Source: Hyphomicrobiales bacterium
GTDB taxonomy: Bacteria; Pseudomonadota; Alphaproteobacteria; Rhizobiales; S144-23
Reading direction: 5' to 3'
Assembly (NCBI GenBank): GCA_015494375.1
Contig: WGBL01000062.1
Location: forward strand, 1 to 7,196
Length of the DNA stretch: 7,196 nt
Shown here: in pieces, positions 1-6,761 of the stretch
Layout: every line of letters begins with the position of its first letter
Position numbering within the stretch: position 1 is the stretch's first letter
Notes under the pieces: generated by a model
The model's input: only the letters and a program-made list of their open reading frames with translations
The model's database searches: none
Told to the model about the DNA's origin: nothing
Made by a program: the position numbers and the translations under genes

Positions 1-9
1 GACGGGCAG

Positions 10-2754
10 ATGGCCCAGGACAGGGCCGCACAGGCCGGGGGGCCTCGAAGAGCCCAACAGGCGGGGGATGGCGAGGCACCCAAGAGAGTTTACCGCTTCG
101 GCGCCGGTGTGTCGGACGGTGGCGCCGGGATGCGCGATCTGCTTGGCGGCAAGGGCGCCAACCTCGCCGAGATGGCCAATCTGGGATTGCCGGTGCCGCC
201 GGGTTTTACGATTACCACCGAGGTCTGTCGGCTCTATTATGAGAACGGCCGCCGGCTGTCCGAAGACCTTGCGCCCGCCGTGGCCGATGCGCTGGCCTGG
301 GTCGAGGAAACGGTGGGGGCGAAGTTCGGCGATGCCGCCAATCCGCTCCTCGTCTCGGTGCGCTCAGGCGCCCGCGCCTCTATGCCCGGCATGATGGACA
401 CCGTGCTCAACCTCGGGCTCAATGACGAAACCGTCGAGGGGCTCGCCAAGAAGAGCGGTGATGCGCGCTTTGCCTATGATTCGTATCGCCGCTTCATCCA
501 GATGTATGCCAATGTGGTGCTCGGGCTCGACCACGGCCACTTCGAGGACCGCCTTGAGGCCTACAAGAGCATGCACGGCCTCGATCTCGACACCGAGCTT
601 GGCGCTGACGACTGGCGCGAGGTGATCGCCGCCTTCAAGCAAATCGTCGCCGAGGAGAACAAGGCGCCCTTTCCCCAAGACGTCAACGACCAGCTCTGGG
701 GCGCCATTGCCGCGGTCTTCGACTCCTGGCAGAACCAGCGCGCCATCACCTACCGGCGGCTTCACGGCATCCCCGACGACTGGGGCACGGCGGTCAACGT
801 CCAGGCCATGGTTTTCGGCAACCGGGGCGAAACGAGCGCCACCGGCGTGGCGTTTACCCGCAATCCCTCGACGGGCGAGAAAGAGCTCTATGGCGAATTC
901 CTCCTGAACGCCCAGGGCGAGGACGTGGTGGCGGGTATCCGCACGCCACAGAACATCACCGAGGCGGCCCGTATCGCCGCCGGCGATGAGCGCCCCTCGC
1001 TCGAGCGGCTGTTGCCCGATGCATTCGTCGAGCTCAAGGCGATCTACGAGAAGCTCGAGGCGCACTATCGCGACATGCAGGACATCGAGTTCACCATCCA
1101 GGAGGGCAAGCTCTGGATGCTGCAGACGCGGGCAGGCAAGCGCACCACCAGAGCCGCCCTCAAGATCGCCGTCGACATGGTGCGCGAAGGGCTTATCAGC
1201 AAAGAGGAGGCGGTGCTGCGCATCGAGGCGGAGGCGCTCGATCAGCTCCTCCATCCCACGATCGACGCGGATGCCGAGCGCACCATCCTCGCCACCGGAC
1301 TGCCGGCCTCACCGGGTGCCGCAACGGGCGAGATCGTGCTCGAGGCGAGCGAGGCCGAGGCCGCCAAGACCCATGGCCGCGCCGTCATCCTGGTGCGCCA
1401 CGAGACGAGCCCCGAAGACATCCATGGTATGCATGCAGCCGCAGGCATTCTCACGGCCCGTGGCGGCATGACGAGCCATGCGGCGGTCGTGGCCCGTGGC
1501 ATGGGCCGGCCGTGCGTGGTGGGTGCCGGGCAGTTGCGCATCGACTATGAGAAAGGCACGGTGAGTGCCGCCGGCAAGACCCTCAAGAAGGGCGACATCA
1601 TCACCATCGACGGCGCCACCGGCCAGGTGCTCGAAGGCGCCGTCAAGATGCGCGAGCCCGAGCTCTCGGGCGATTTCGAGACGCTCATGGGCTGGGCCGA
1701 CGAGGCGCGGCGCCTCAAGGTGCGGGCCAATGCCGATACTCCGCGCGACGCCCAGCAGGCGCTTGCTTTCGGCGCCGAAGGCATCGGCCTTTGCCGCACC
1801 GAGCACATGTTCTTCGACGAGGCCCGGATTCTCGCCGTGCGCGAGATGATCCTTGCCGATGATGAGGCGGGCCGGCGCGCGGCGCTCGAAAAGATTTTGC
1901 CCATGCAGCGCCAGGACTTTCTCGAGCTCTTTAAGGTCATGGAAGGGCGCCCCGTCACCATTCGCCTGCTCGATCCGCCGCTGCATGAGTTCTTGCCCAA
2001 AGAGTCCGAGGACATCGCTAATGTGGCGCGCGCTCTGGGTGTGCCGGCCGAGCGGCTTGCGGCGCGCGTGAAGCAGCTCGAGGAGTTCAACCCGATGCTC
2101 GGCTTCAGGGGCTGCCGGCTGGCGATTGCCTATCCGGAGATCCCGGAAATGCAGGCGCGCGCAATCCTCGAGGCGGCGCTCCTGGCGCGAGGTGAGACGG
2201 GCGAGGTGGTGGTGCCCGAGATCATGTTGCCGCTCATTGTCGGGCGGGCCGAGTTCGACATCCTCGCCGATATCATCGACCGGGTGGCGCGCGAGATTGT
2301 TGCCGAGACGGGCGACACACTGGCCTATCAGATCGGGACCATGGTCGAACTGCCGCGCGCCTGCCTGATGGCGGGCGAGATTGCGGGCCGCGCCGAGTTC
2401 TTCTCCTTCGGCACCAATGATCTCACCCAGACGGCCTTTGGCCTGAGCCGCGACGATGCGGCGCCCATTCTCGCCGCTTATGAGGAGAAGAAGATCTTTC
2501 CGCACGACCCCTTCGTCTCGATTGACGAGGCGGGGGTTGGGGCACTCGTCGAGATGGCGATTGCAGCGGGGCGCAGGGCGCGGCCCGATCTCAAGCTCGG
2601 CATCTGTGGCGAGCATGGGGGCGATGCCCGCTCGATCGATTTTTGCGAGCGCGCGGGACTCGATTATGTTTCCTGCTCGCCCTTCCGCGTGCCAATAGCG
2701 CGCCTGGCTGCGGCCCAGGCGGCGATCCGGGCGAAGGCGGGCCTCCGTGCATGA
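10..2754 (+). CDS. ppdK: Pyruvate, phosphate dikinase (PPDK)
   Basis: Cytoplasmic enzyme that interconverts pyruvate + ATP + Pi and phosphoenolpyruvate + AMP + PPi (family knowledge). The 914-residue protein is collinear with full-length PPDK. The N-terminal ATP-grasp domain shows GGKGANLAEM (residues 47-56), VRSGARASMPGMMDT (117-131) and the LQTR segment (371-374). The central phosphohistidine domain has GGMTSHAAVVARG with catalytic His490; Thr488, two residues before it, is the position targeted by PDRP-type regulatory kinases in this family. The C-terminal PEP/pyruvate barrel has CRTEHMFFDE (from 595), TIRLLDPPLHEF (650-661), MVELPRA (778-784), FGTNDLTQT (800-808) and GICGEHGG with the acid/base Cys867. 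All key residues appear intact. Homology starts near residue 27 (VYRFG), so about 25 polar residues precede the usual start. No other in-frame start lies between, and the frame stays open to the window edge, so the true start could lie further left. No clear Shine-Dalgarno is visible in the nine bases upstream. Confidence 0.96.
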   Translation: MAQDRAAQAGGPRRAQQAGDGEAPKRVYRFGAGVSDGGAGMRDLLGGKGANLAEMANLGLPVPPGFTITTEVCRLYYENGRRLSEDLAPAVADALAWVEETVGAKFGDAANPLLVSVRSGARASMPGMMDTVLNLGLNDETVEGLAKKSGDARFAYDSYRRFIQMYANVVLGLDHGHFEDRLEAYKSMHGLDLDTELGADDWREVIAAFKQIVAEENKAPFPQDVNDQLWGAIAAVFDSWQNQRAITYRRLHGIPDDWGTAVNVQAMVFGNRGETSATGVAFTRNPSTGEKELYGEFLLNAQGEDVVAGIRTPQNITEAARIAAGDERPSLERLLPDAFVELKAIYEKLEAHYRDMQDIEFTIQEGKLWMLQTRAGKRTTRAALKIAVDMVREGLISKEEAVLRIEAEALDQLLHPTIDADAERTILATGLPASPGAATGEIVLEASEAEAAKTHGRAVILVRHETSPEDIHGMHAAAGILTARGGMTSHAAVVARGMGRPCVVGAGQLRIDYEKGTVSAAGKTLKKGDIITIDGATGQVLEGAVKMREPELSGDFETLMGWADEARRLKVRANADTPRDAQQALAFGAEGIGLCRTEHMFFDEARILAVREMILADDEAGRRAALEKILPMQRQDFLELFKVMEGRPVTIRLLDPPLHEFLPKESEDIANVARALGVPAERLAARVKQLEEFNPMLGFRGCRLAIAYPEIPEMQARAILEAALLARGETGEVVVPEIMLPLIVGRAEFDILADIIDRVAREIVAETGDTLAYQIGTMVELPRACLMAGEIAGRAEFFSFGTNDLTQTAFGLSRDDAAPILAAYEEKKIFPHDPFVSIDEAGVGALVEMAIAAGRRARPDLKLGICGEHGGDARSIDFCERAGLDYVSCSPFRVPIARLAAAQAAIRAKAGLRA

Positions 2755-2756
2755 CG

Positions 2757-2791
2757 CGTGCGGATTTCGCGATTTGCCGTCAATCCGCACG
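2757..2791. terminator. Perfect 10-bp inverted repeat just after ppdK stop
   Basis: CGTGCGGATT (2757-2766) is perfectly complementary to AATCCGCACG (2782-2791), separated by a 15-base loop, and begins two bases after the ppdK stop codon. The placement between two convergent genes suggests a transcription terminator or a 3'-end mRNA-stabilising hairpin for ppdK. It lacks a T-run on either side, so it is not a canonical intrinsic terminator. It could act on transcripts from both strands because the gene to the right converges on it. Confidence 0.5.
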
Positions 2792-2852
2792 GCCCAATCC
2801 TTTGGCTCGGCGGTCTTGAGGGGTGAGGGGCGCTCGAGTTTGCGCGCAACAC

Positions 2853-3845
2853 CTATTTGGCGAGCACCATCTCACGACCCGCTGGCAGACGGCGAATGTG
2901 TTCGGGCGCGCGGGGATCGATCACGAAACGCGCGACGATACGGCGCTCCCTCACACGATTGAGCCGCAGCCCCTTGGCGAAAAGGCCAAGCGATGCGCGA
3001 ATTGCCTCGCCGACCACGCCCGGCCCCGTGCCCTTCGGATTGAGGCCGAGGCGCCGCCGCGCCAGCCCATTCGCAAAGAGCGCCCCATAACGGCGCATCG
3101 AGCGCGGGTGGTGGTATTCGGTCTGGATCGAAACGTTGAGCTCCCCAAGGTTCTCGACACTATGCGGCCAAAGATAAGGAAAACTGAGGGCCATGCCCGG
3201 CTCAACCACGATCGCTTCGCCCCTGTTATACCATTCGGCAGGCCAGTCGATATCCTCCATTTGCTCACGCAAGACAATGCTTTCGATGGTCTGTGCCGGT
3301 ACGGGAAACCTCTCAGGATCATAAAGACACATGCATTTGCGGCCCCGGAAATGCCAGAGGATCACTTCCGCACTATCGATATGCGGCAGCACCTTCGCAC
3401 CAGGCCCCGAAATCAAGAGATTGGTGTAAAGACGGTGATAACTGAAACCTTTGCGGCGCTGCGTGAGCTCGTCATAGGCCTGGCGAACCAGCTTGTAGAC
3501 CCTTGGTGCAATGAGGGCGAGTTGCTCGATTTGCAACCAAAGACGGCCGGAGCGGATCATATCAAGCACGCGATGGCCATCCAGCCGGCCGGTCGCCTCG
3601 CCTTCTGAAAGCAGCCCTTGCACCCAGCGCGGGCCCTCGTCGGCGCCTTCTTCGACCAAGCCCAGATTATAGCAAGAGGGGCCGACCACCGCCGCCCTTT
3701 CGATAATCCCCGCCAACCCATCGTCATCGAGGCCGGCAACTTCGCCAAGGCGATGGCGAAAGGCGCATGGCGCTCGGTTCAGCTTCTTGAGTGTCTTATC
3801 GTCCGCGAGAATGAGGGATACTTGGGATTTGCGCGACTGTTCCAT
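2853..3845 (-). CDS. Cupin/JmjC-like putative Fe(II)-dependent oxygenase
   Basis: A 330-residue protein whose centre looks like a JmjC/cupin-type double-stranded beta-helix. The segment LLISGPGAKVLPHIDSAEVI (143-162) gives the HxD metal motif, His155 and Asp157. It is followed by the W-x-F-x-G-x-K pattern WHFRGRKCMCLYDP (164-177). A distal His228 sits in YLWPHSVENLGELNVSIQTEY (224-244). HxD plus distal His is the facial triad of Fe(II)/2-oxoglutarate oxygenases and JmjC-like hydroxylases. The family call comes from this motif and its spacing, not from a named homologue, so the substrate is unknown. The N-terminal ~130 residues are helical-looking and the C-terminal ~80 basic; neither is recognised. 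The ATG is preceded by GGGAG at 3855-3859, 9 nt upstream, which supports this start. The gene converges on ppdK and diverges from the PcfJ-like gene. A 261-residue frame on the opposite strand at 2823-3608 is taken to be its shadow. Confidence 0.72.
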   Translation of the reverse strand: MEQSRKSQVSLILADDKTLKKLNRAPCAFRHRLGEVAGLDDDGLAGIIERAAVVGPSCYNLGLVEEGADEGPRWVQGLLSEGEATGRLDGHRVLDMIRSGRLWLQIEQLALIAPRVYKLVRQAYDELTQRRKGFSYHRLYTNLLISGPGAKVLPHIDSAEVILWHFRGRKCMCLYDPERFPVPAQTIESIVLREQMEDIDWPAEWYNRGEAIVVEPGMALSFPYLWPHSVENLGELNVSIQTEYHHPRSMRRYGALFANGLARRRLGLNPKGTGPGVVGEAIRASLGLFAKGLRLNRVRERRIVARFVIDPRAPEHIRRLPAGREMVLAK

Positions 3846-3861
3846 TTTGAGATGCTCCCGC

Positions 3862-3879
3862 GTTCACGAATATTTGAAC
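3862..3879. promoter_or_regulatory. Dyad GTTCA-N8-TGAAC, possible operator
   Basis: GTTCA (3862-3866) and TGAAC (3875-3879) form a perfect 5-bp dyad around an AT-rich 8-bp centre. It overlaps the candidate -10 and start of transcription of the minus-strand oxygenase-like gene, where a repressor site would be expected. Short dyads arise by chance, so confidence is low. Confidence 0.25.
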
Positions 3880-3895
3880 ACGGCGTGACACTCAA
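3869..3895 (-). promoter_or_regulatory. Possible promoter of the oxygenase-like gene
   Basis: Read on the minus strand, TTGAGT (3890-3895) and AATATT (3869-3874) are separated by 15 bp, each matching four of six consensus bases. Transcription would begin near 3862, leaving a short leader with the GGGAG ribosome site before the ATG at 3845. The spacing is short and the matches are weak, so this is tentative. Confidence 0.25.
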
Positions 3896-3952
3896 GAACC
3901 ATGCCGTTTCTCCGCTGGTCTTGTCGAGGCGAGCGTGTCCCTCATCGGTTCC

Positions 3953-3975
3953 TGGCAACTGAGATAGGCTTGCCA
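3953..3975. promoter_or_regulatory. Dyad TGGCAA-N11-TTGCCA, possible operator
   Basis: TGGCAA (3953-3958) and TTGCCA (3970-3975) are perfect inverted 6-mers 11 bp apart, so their centres lie 17 bp apart. This is an operator-like geometry for a dimeric regulator. It lies between the two divergent start sites, so it could act on either gene. It could also be a small hairpin. No specific regulator is implied. Confidence 0.3.
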
Positions 3976-4042
3976 CGCGCCGCACTGTCGTCGAGTTGCA
4001 TCACCATCCTGCCAAAGTATCCATCTATCTCTGGCCGGAGAC

Positions 4043-4136
4043 TGCACCCCGCATCCCTACGAGGAGACGGGAAGAGGGCGCGCTTGCCCTGCGTTGCACA
4101 CTTGCTCCCCGCATCCGCACGAGCAAACGAGACGAG
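4043..4136 (+). repeat. Imperfect direct repeat, two copies, 60-bp period
   Basis: 4043-4076 and 4103-4136 match at 27 of 34 positions by hand count. The core CCCCGCATCC (4047-4056 and 4107-4116) is identical in both, followed by ACGAG after two differing bases. Between the copies lies a small inverted repeat, AGGGC (4075-4079) and GCCCT (4086-4090). The second copy ends just before the ATG of the PcfJ-like gene. The 60-bp period is a multiple of three, so if the longer TTG-started reading is used the repeat appears as two similar basic peptide segments. It could be a leader RNA element, tandem protein-binding sites or a local duplication. Confidence 0.6.
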
Positions 4137-4139
4137 ACG

Positions 4140-5636
4140 ATGCAATCTTCTCATGTGCAAACGACGCCTAGGAAGAACGGAATCGACCTCGAGACGGCCA
4201 CCAAGAGGGCCGGCGCTGAAGACATCTATCTCTTCAAGTTGGGCTGGTTCTCGCGCCGGCTCCCCCCCGAAGTCATCAGCCAGGCCTGCCGCGGTGAGAT
4301 ACCATTCGAGCTGCTCTCAACGCGCAGTTGGGGCAGGAAGCTCTGCGAATATCTCTTCTCCATTCGTGACAGGGACCAGAAAATCAGAGCCGAGAAACAG
4401 GCCATGTTTCTCGCCTTTGTCGATCACATCAACAGCCATGCCCATAAGCTTCTCCTTGGCCGCGACAAGGCTCAGGGAGGACGATCATCGGTGCTGTGGG
4501 TGGACAAGCTTCTGAGAATTCTCCACCACCGTGATCGCTGGATCAGACCGATCGAGGAATGGCGGCCGCCCCCGAAAACTGGGAAATCGGTACTCTATCG
4601 CACTCTCATCAACCATCTTTTTGTTCCCTATAAGAAGGGCACGCAAGAGCACTTTCGTCTTCCGGAAAATGCCTATTTCTATTGGGATTGGGATTGGAGG
4701 CCGGGGCGGCCCTATTGGACACAAGAACTAGAGAAAGCCAGGTTCTTCCATCTCGCCGCAGGCAAGGACCTGCGCAGCTTGCCCGGCCTATCCGTTCGTT
4801 TGACACGGCGACAAGCACATCTCGTCATGAACACGCCCGAGCCGCTCCCGCTCAAGATCGCCATTATACATGCCTGCGTTCGTGATCTCGGAGGAAACAG
4901 GGCGCTCGCAGAGGAATTTGCGAAGGTGTGGTGGCTCAAGAATCTGATCACGATCACCGACGATCCGGAAAAACGAGAGAGGCGAGCCAGGGAATTCGCG
5001 TTCTGGGTGACGGTGATGCGATTTTTTGTCCAGCATCGCGAGCTTGGACCCGACCGGGTTCGCGAAGTCTGCGACTATATCAAACACGTCAAGTTCGATT
5101 GTGAGGTCCAGCGGGACGCTGCGGGAAACATCCTCTACGATAGCGAGGGAGAGCCGCTAAGGGCAGCACCCCAACCCGATTTCAGCATGAAGGGCCGCTC
5201 GCCCCGCGCCCTCCTTCGACGCATAGCGCTTTGGCATGAAGAACTTGGGCGAAAAAGAGACGACGAGAAGCTCATTTTTTCGGGCTCGAAGTTGCCCAGC
5301 TTTCGCCTGCCCGTTGAGGAAAAGCCCGGCTGGTTCTGGCGTGTCCGCGAGTTGCTGAGCTCCCAAGACCTGGCAATCGAGGGCCAGAAAATGCACCACT
5401 GCGTTTACTCGTATGCTGATCGCGCGGCTCAGGGAGCGTGCCACATCTTCACCCTCGAGGAATATCGTCGCGTCGAAGATGGCTGGGACGAGGTGATCAA
5501 ACATCTGACGATCGAGGTGACGCCGAAACGCGAGATCGTGCAGATTCGCGGCAAATACAACGCTCGGCCAACACGAGAGGAAAGAGCGGTGCTCAAAGAA
5601 TGGGCCCGAAAATTGAGCTTAGAGATCAGAGATTAG
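4140..5636 (+). CDS. PcfJ-like domain protein
   Basis: From the ATG at 4140 the protein has 498 residues. Its C-terminal part carries the hallmark pattern of the PcfJ-like family: LAIEGQKMHHCVYSYADRA (411-429, with His419, His420, Cys421), then CHIFTLEEY (434-442), HLTIEV (455-460) and VQIRGKYNARP (467-477). The family is named after PcfJ of the enterococcal conjugative plasmid pCF10; its biochemical role is not established. The first ~380 residues are helix-rich and rich in Arg, Lys and Trp, with no domain I recognise. A Trp/Asp stretch YWDWDWRPGRPYW (181-193) stands out. The start is uncertain: the frame extends to a TTG at 3996 (546 residues), but those 48 residues are repeat-derived and no good ribosome site precedes either start. 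No relaxase, coupling protein or PcfK-like partner is in the window. Local GC is low for this region (27 of 60 bases at 4621-4680), suggesting acquisition by transfer. Confidence 0.82.
   Translation: MQSSHVQTTPRKNGIDLETATKRAGAEDIYLFKLGWFSRRLPPEVISQACRGEIPFELLSTRSWGRKLCEYLFSIRDRDQKIRAEKQAMFLAFVDHINSHAHKLLLGRDKAQGGRSSVLWVDKLLRILHHRDRWIRPIEEWRPPPKTGKSVLYRTLINHLFVPYKKGTQEHFRLPENAYFYWDWDWRPGRPYWTQELEKARFFHLAAGKDLRSLPGLSVRLTRRQAHLVMNTPEPLPLKIAIIHACVRDLGGNRALAEEFAKVWWLKNLITITDDPEKRERRAREFAFWVTVMRFFVQHRELGPDRVREVCDYIKHVKFDCEVQRDAAGNILYDSEGEPLRAAPQPDFSMKGRSPRALLRRIALWHEELGRKRDDEKLIFSGSKLPSFRLPVEEKPGWFWRVRELLSSQDLAIEGQKMHHCVYSYADRAAQGACHIFTLEEYRRVEDGWDEVIKHLTIEVTPKREIVQIRGKYNARPTREERAVLKEWARKLSLEIRD
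4681..4698 (+). repeat. Triple ATTGGR hexamer encoding W-D repeats
   Basis: ATTGGG, ATTGGG, ATTGGA occur in tandem inside the PcfJ-like gene. In frame they encode the alternating Trp-Asp residues of the WDWDW stretch. The repeat is in phase with the codons, so replication slippage here would add or remove Trp-Asp pairs without breaking the frame. Confidence 0.6.
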
Positions 5637-5758
5637 CAGTGCCACCTGGACGCTCTGCTCTTTGAGAGCCTTGGTCGATATTTCAACGCTTTCAGGCTTT
5701 GGCGGAAAATGCGGGTGGAAAATGCGCGATACGCCCCAAGCGCCTGCCCGCCTGATGC
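5637..5758. other. Convergent intergenic spacer with short repeats
   Basis: This 122-bp gap lies between the converging PcfJ-like and reductase genes. It contains a small hairpin, GCTCT (5657-5661) with AGAGC (5665-5669) and a 3-base loop, and two direct copies of GGAAAATGCG (5704-5713 and 5717-5726) at a 13-bp period. Neither is followed by a convincing T-run, so no intrinsic terminator can be assigned for either gene. No coding region is visible. Confidence 0.4.
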
Positions 5759-6754
5759 TTACGCACTCTCGAAGGCGGGATAGACGCCGGCCACGCGCGC
5801 CATCTGTTGGGTGAGGCCGAGGATCATGTCGATGGTCGGCGTCTCGACATCGACAAGCCGCGCGATCTCCTGGACGGCCGTGAGGATGGCGTCGAGCTCG
5901 AGCGTGCGGCCTTTTTCGAGGTCCTGGAGCATCGACGTGCGATGGGCGCCCACTTTGGCCGCGCCCTCGATGCGGCGATCGACATCAACCCGGAACGAGA
6001 CGCCGAGACGCTTGGCCACCTCCTCGGCCTCAACCATCATGGCGCGGGCGATATTGCGGGTGCCGGGATCGGTGGCCACCACATCGAGGGTTGCGCGCGT
6101 CAGGGCCGAGAGCGGGTTGAACGACAGATTGCCCCAGAGCTTGAGCCAAATGTCGTCGCGAATGTCGTCATAAAGGCGCACCTTGATGCCGCCGGCCTCG
6201 AACGCCTCGGCAACTGCCGCGAGGCGCGCGGTTTTTTCTCCGTTGGGCTCACCAAGCCCGAAGGCGTTGCCATAGATGTGCTTGATGACCCCAGGCGCCG
6301 CTATTTCGGTGGCAGGATAGACCGTGCCGCCGATGATGCGCTCCGGACCAATGGCCCGCCACTGCCGATCGCCCGGATCGACGCTTTTCAAGCGATAGTC
6401 GCGATAAGGCCCCTCGAGGCCGTAGAAATACCACCAGGGAACACCGTTCTGAGCTGTCACCACCGCGGTCTCGGCGCCGAGGAGCGGCGCCATATCCTCG
6501 GCCACCTCCCAGGCCTGGTGCGCCTTGAGGCAATTGACGACGACATCCTGAGGCCCGAAATCGGCCGGGTTGTCGCTCGCCGGCAGGCGGGCGTGCTTTT
6601 CCTCGCCGTCCTTGAAGAGGAGCCGCAAGCCCTCTTCGCGAATGGCTGCAAGGTGTGCACCGCGCGCAATGAGGCTCACCTCGGCGCCCCCCTCTGCCAA
6701 GAGTAGCCCCACATAGCCGCCGATGGCCCCGGCGCCATAGATGCAGATTTTCAC
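5759..6754 (-). CDS. 2-dehydropantoate 2-reductase (ketopantoate reductase) family protein
   Basis: NADPH-dependent reductase of the ApbA/PanE fold, whose namesake reduces ketopantoate to pantoate for pantothenate and CoA synthesis. The 331-residue protein is close to the family's usual length. It begins MKICIYGAGAIGGYVG, with the Rossmann GAGAIGG at 7-13. It carries CLKAHQ (Lys77), AQNGVPWW (Asn103), DDIWLKLWGNLSFNPLSALT (Lys205, Asn209 and Asn213, the catalytic-lysine helix) and HRTSMLQDLEKGRTLELDAI (Ser274, Glu287). These correspond to the catalytic and substrate-binding residues of E. coli PanE. Start: GTG at 6754, chosen because GGAGG lies 7 nt upstream and the Rossmann motif begins at once; the longer open frame to 6892 has no such support. 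Genomes often hold several paralogues of this family, so the substrate may not be ketopantoate and panE is not assigned. A 299-residue frame on the opposite strand is its shadow. Confidence 0.9.
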   Translation of the reverse strand: MKICIYGAGAIGGYVGLLLAEGGAEVSLIARGAHLAAIREEGLRLLFKDGEEKHARLPASDNPADFGPQDVVVNCLKAHQAWEVAEDMAPLLGAETAVVTAQNGVPWWYFYGLEGPYRDYRLKSVDPGDRQWRAIGPERIIGGTVYPATEIAAPGVIKHIYGNAFGLGEPNGEKTARLAAVAEAFEAGGIKVRLYDDIRDDIWLKLWGNLSFNPLSALTRATLDVVATDPGTRNIARAMMVEAEEVAKRLGVSFRVDVDRRIEGAAKVGAHRTSMLQDLEKGRTLELDAILTAVQEIARLVDVETPTIDMILGLTQQMARVAGVYPAFESA

Positions 6755-6761
6755 CCCCGTC

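Larger units (their letters stand above)
3846..4139. other. Divergent intergenic control region
   Basis: These 294 bp separate the minus-strand oxygenase-like gene from the plus-strand PcfJ-like gene. They contain a weak minus-strand promoter candidate, two dyads (3862-3879 and 3953-3975) and a two-copy direct repeat (4043-4136). A very weak plus-strand match (TTGCAT at 3996 with TATCCA at 4018, 16-bp spacing) would give a leader of about 110 nt covering the direct repeat. The frame of the PcfJ-like gene is open back to a TTG at 3996 and a stop at 3960-3962. An alternative-frame reading from 3901 overlaps the PcfJ-like gene and looks like a shadow. Confidence 0.5.

Noticed and set aside
364..1254. 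296-residue minus-strand open frame opposite the N-terminal half of ppdK
   Set aside because: Same shadow effect; its composition mirrors the ppdK codons and no ribosome site or motif is seen.
1309..2790. 493-residue open frame on the minus strand opposite ppdK
   Set aside because: It lies wholly opposite a PPDK with intact catalytic motifs, shows no family motif of its own, and long antisense frames are expected in GC-rich genes.
2823..3608. 261-residue plus-strand open frame opposite the oxygenase-like gene
   Set aside because: The minus-strand frame is longer, has a ribosome site and carries the HxD...H pattern; the plus-strand product has no recognisable pattern.
4043..4136. Direct repeats considered as a CRISPR fragment
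   Set aside because: Only two imperfect copies, no further repeats and no cas genes.
3996..4139. TTG-started 48-residue extension of the PcfJ-like protein
   Set aside because: No ribosome site precedes the TTG and the segment is built from the direct repeat; kept only as an alternative start.
3901..4515. 204-residue plus-strand open frame across the divergent region
   Set aside because: Most of it overlaps the PcfJ-like gene in another frame and it has no motif; the non-overlapping part looks non-coding.
5807..6706. 299-residue plus-strand open frame opposite the reductase gene
   Set aside because: The minus strand encodes a complete Rossmann reductase with all key residues, so this is antisense noise.
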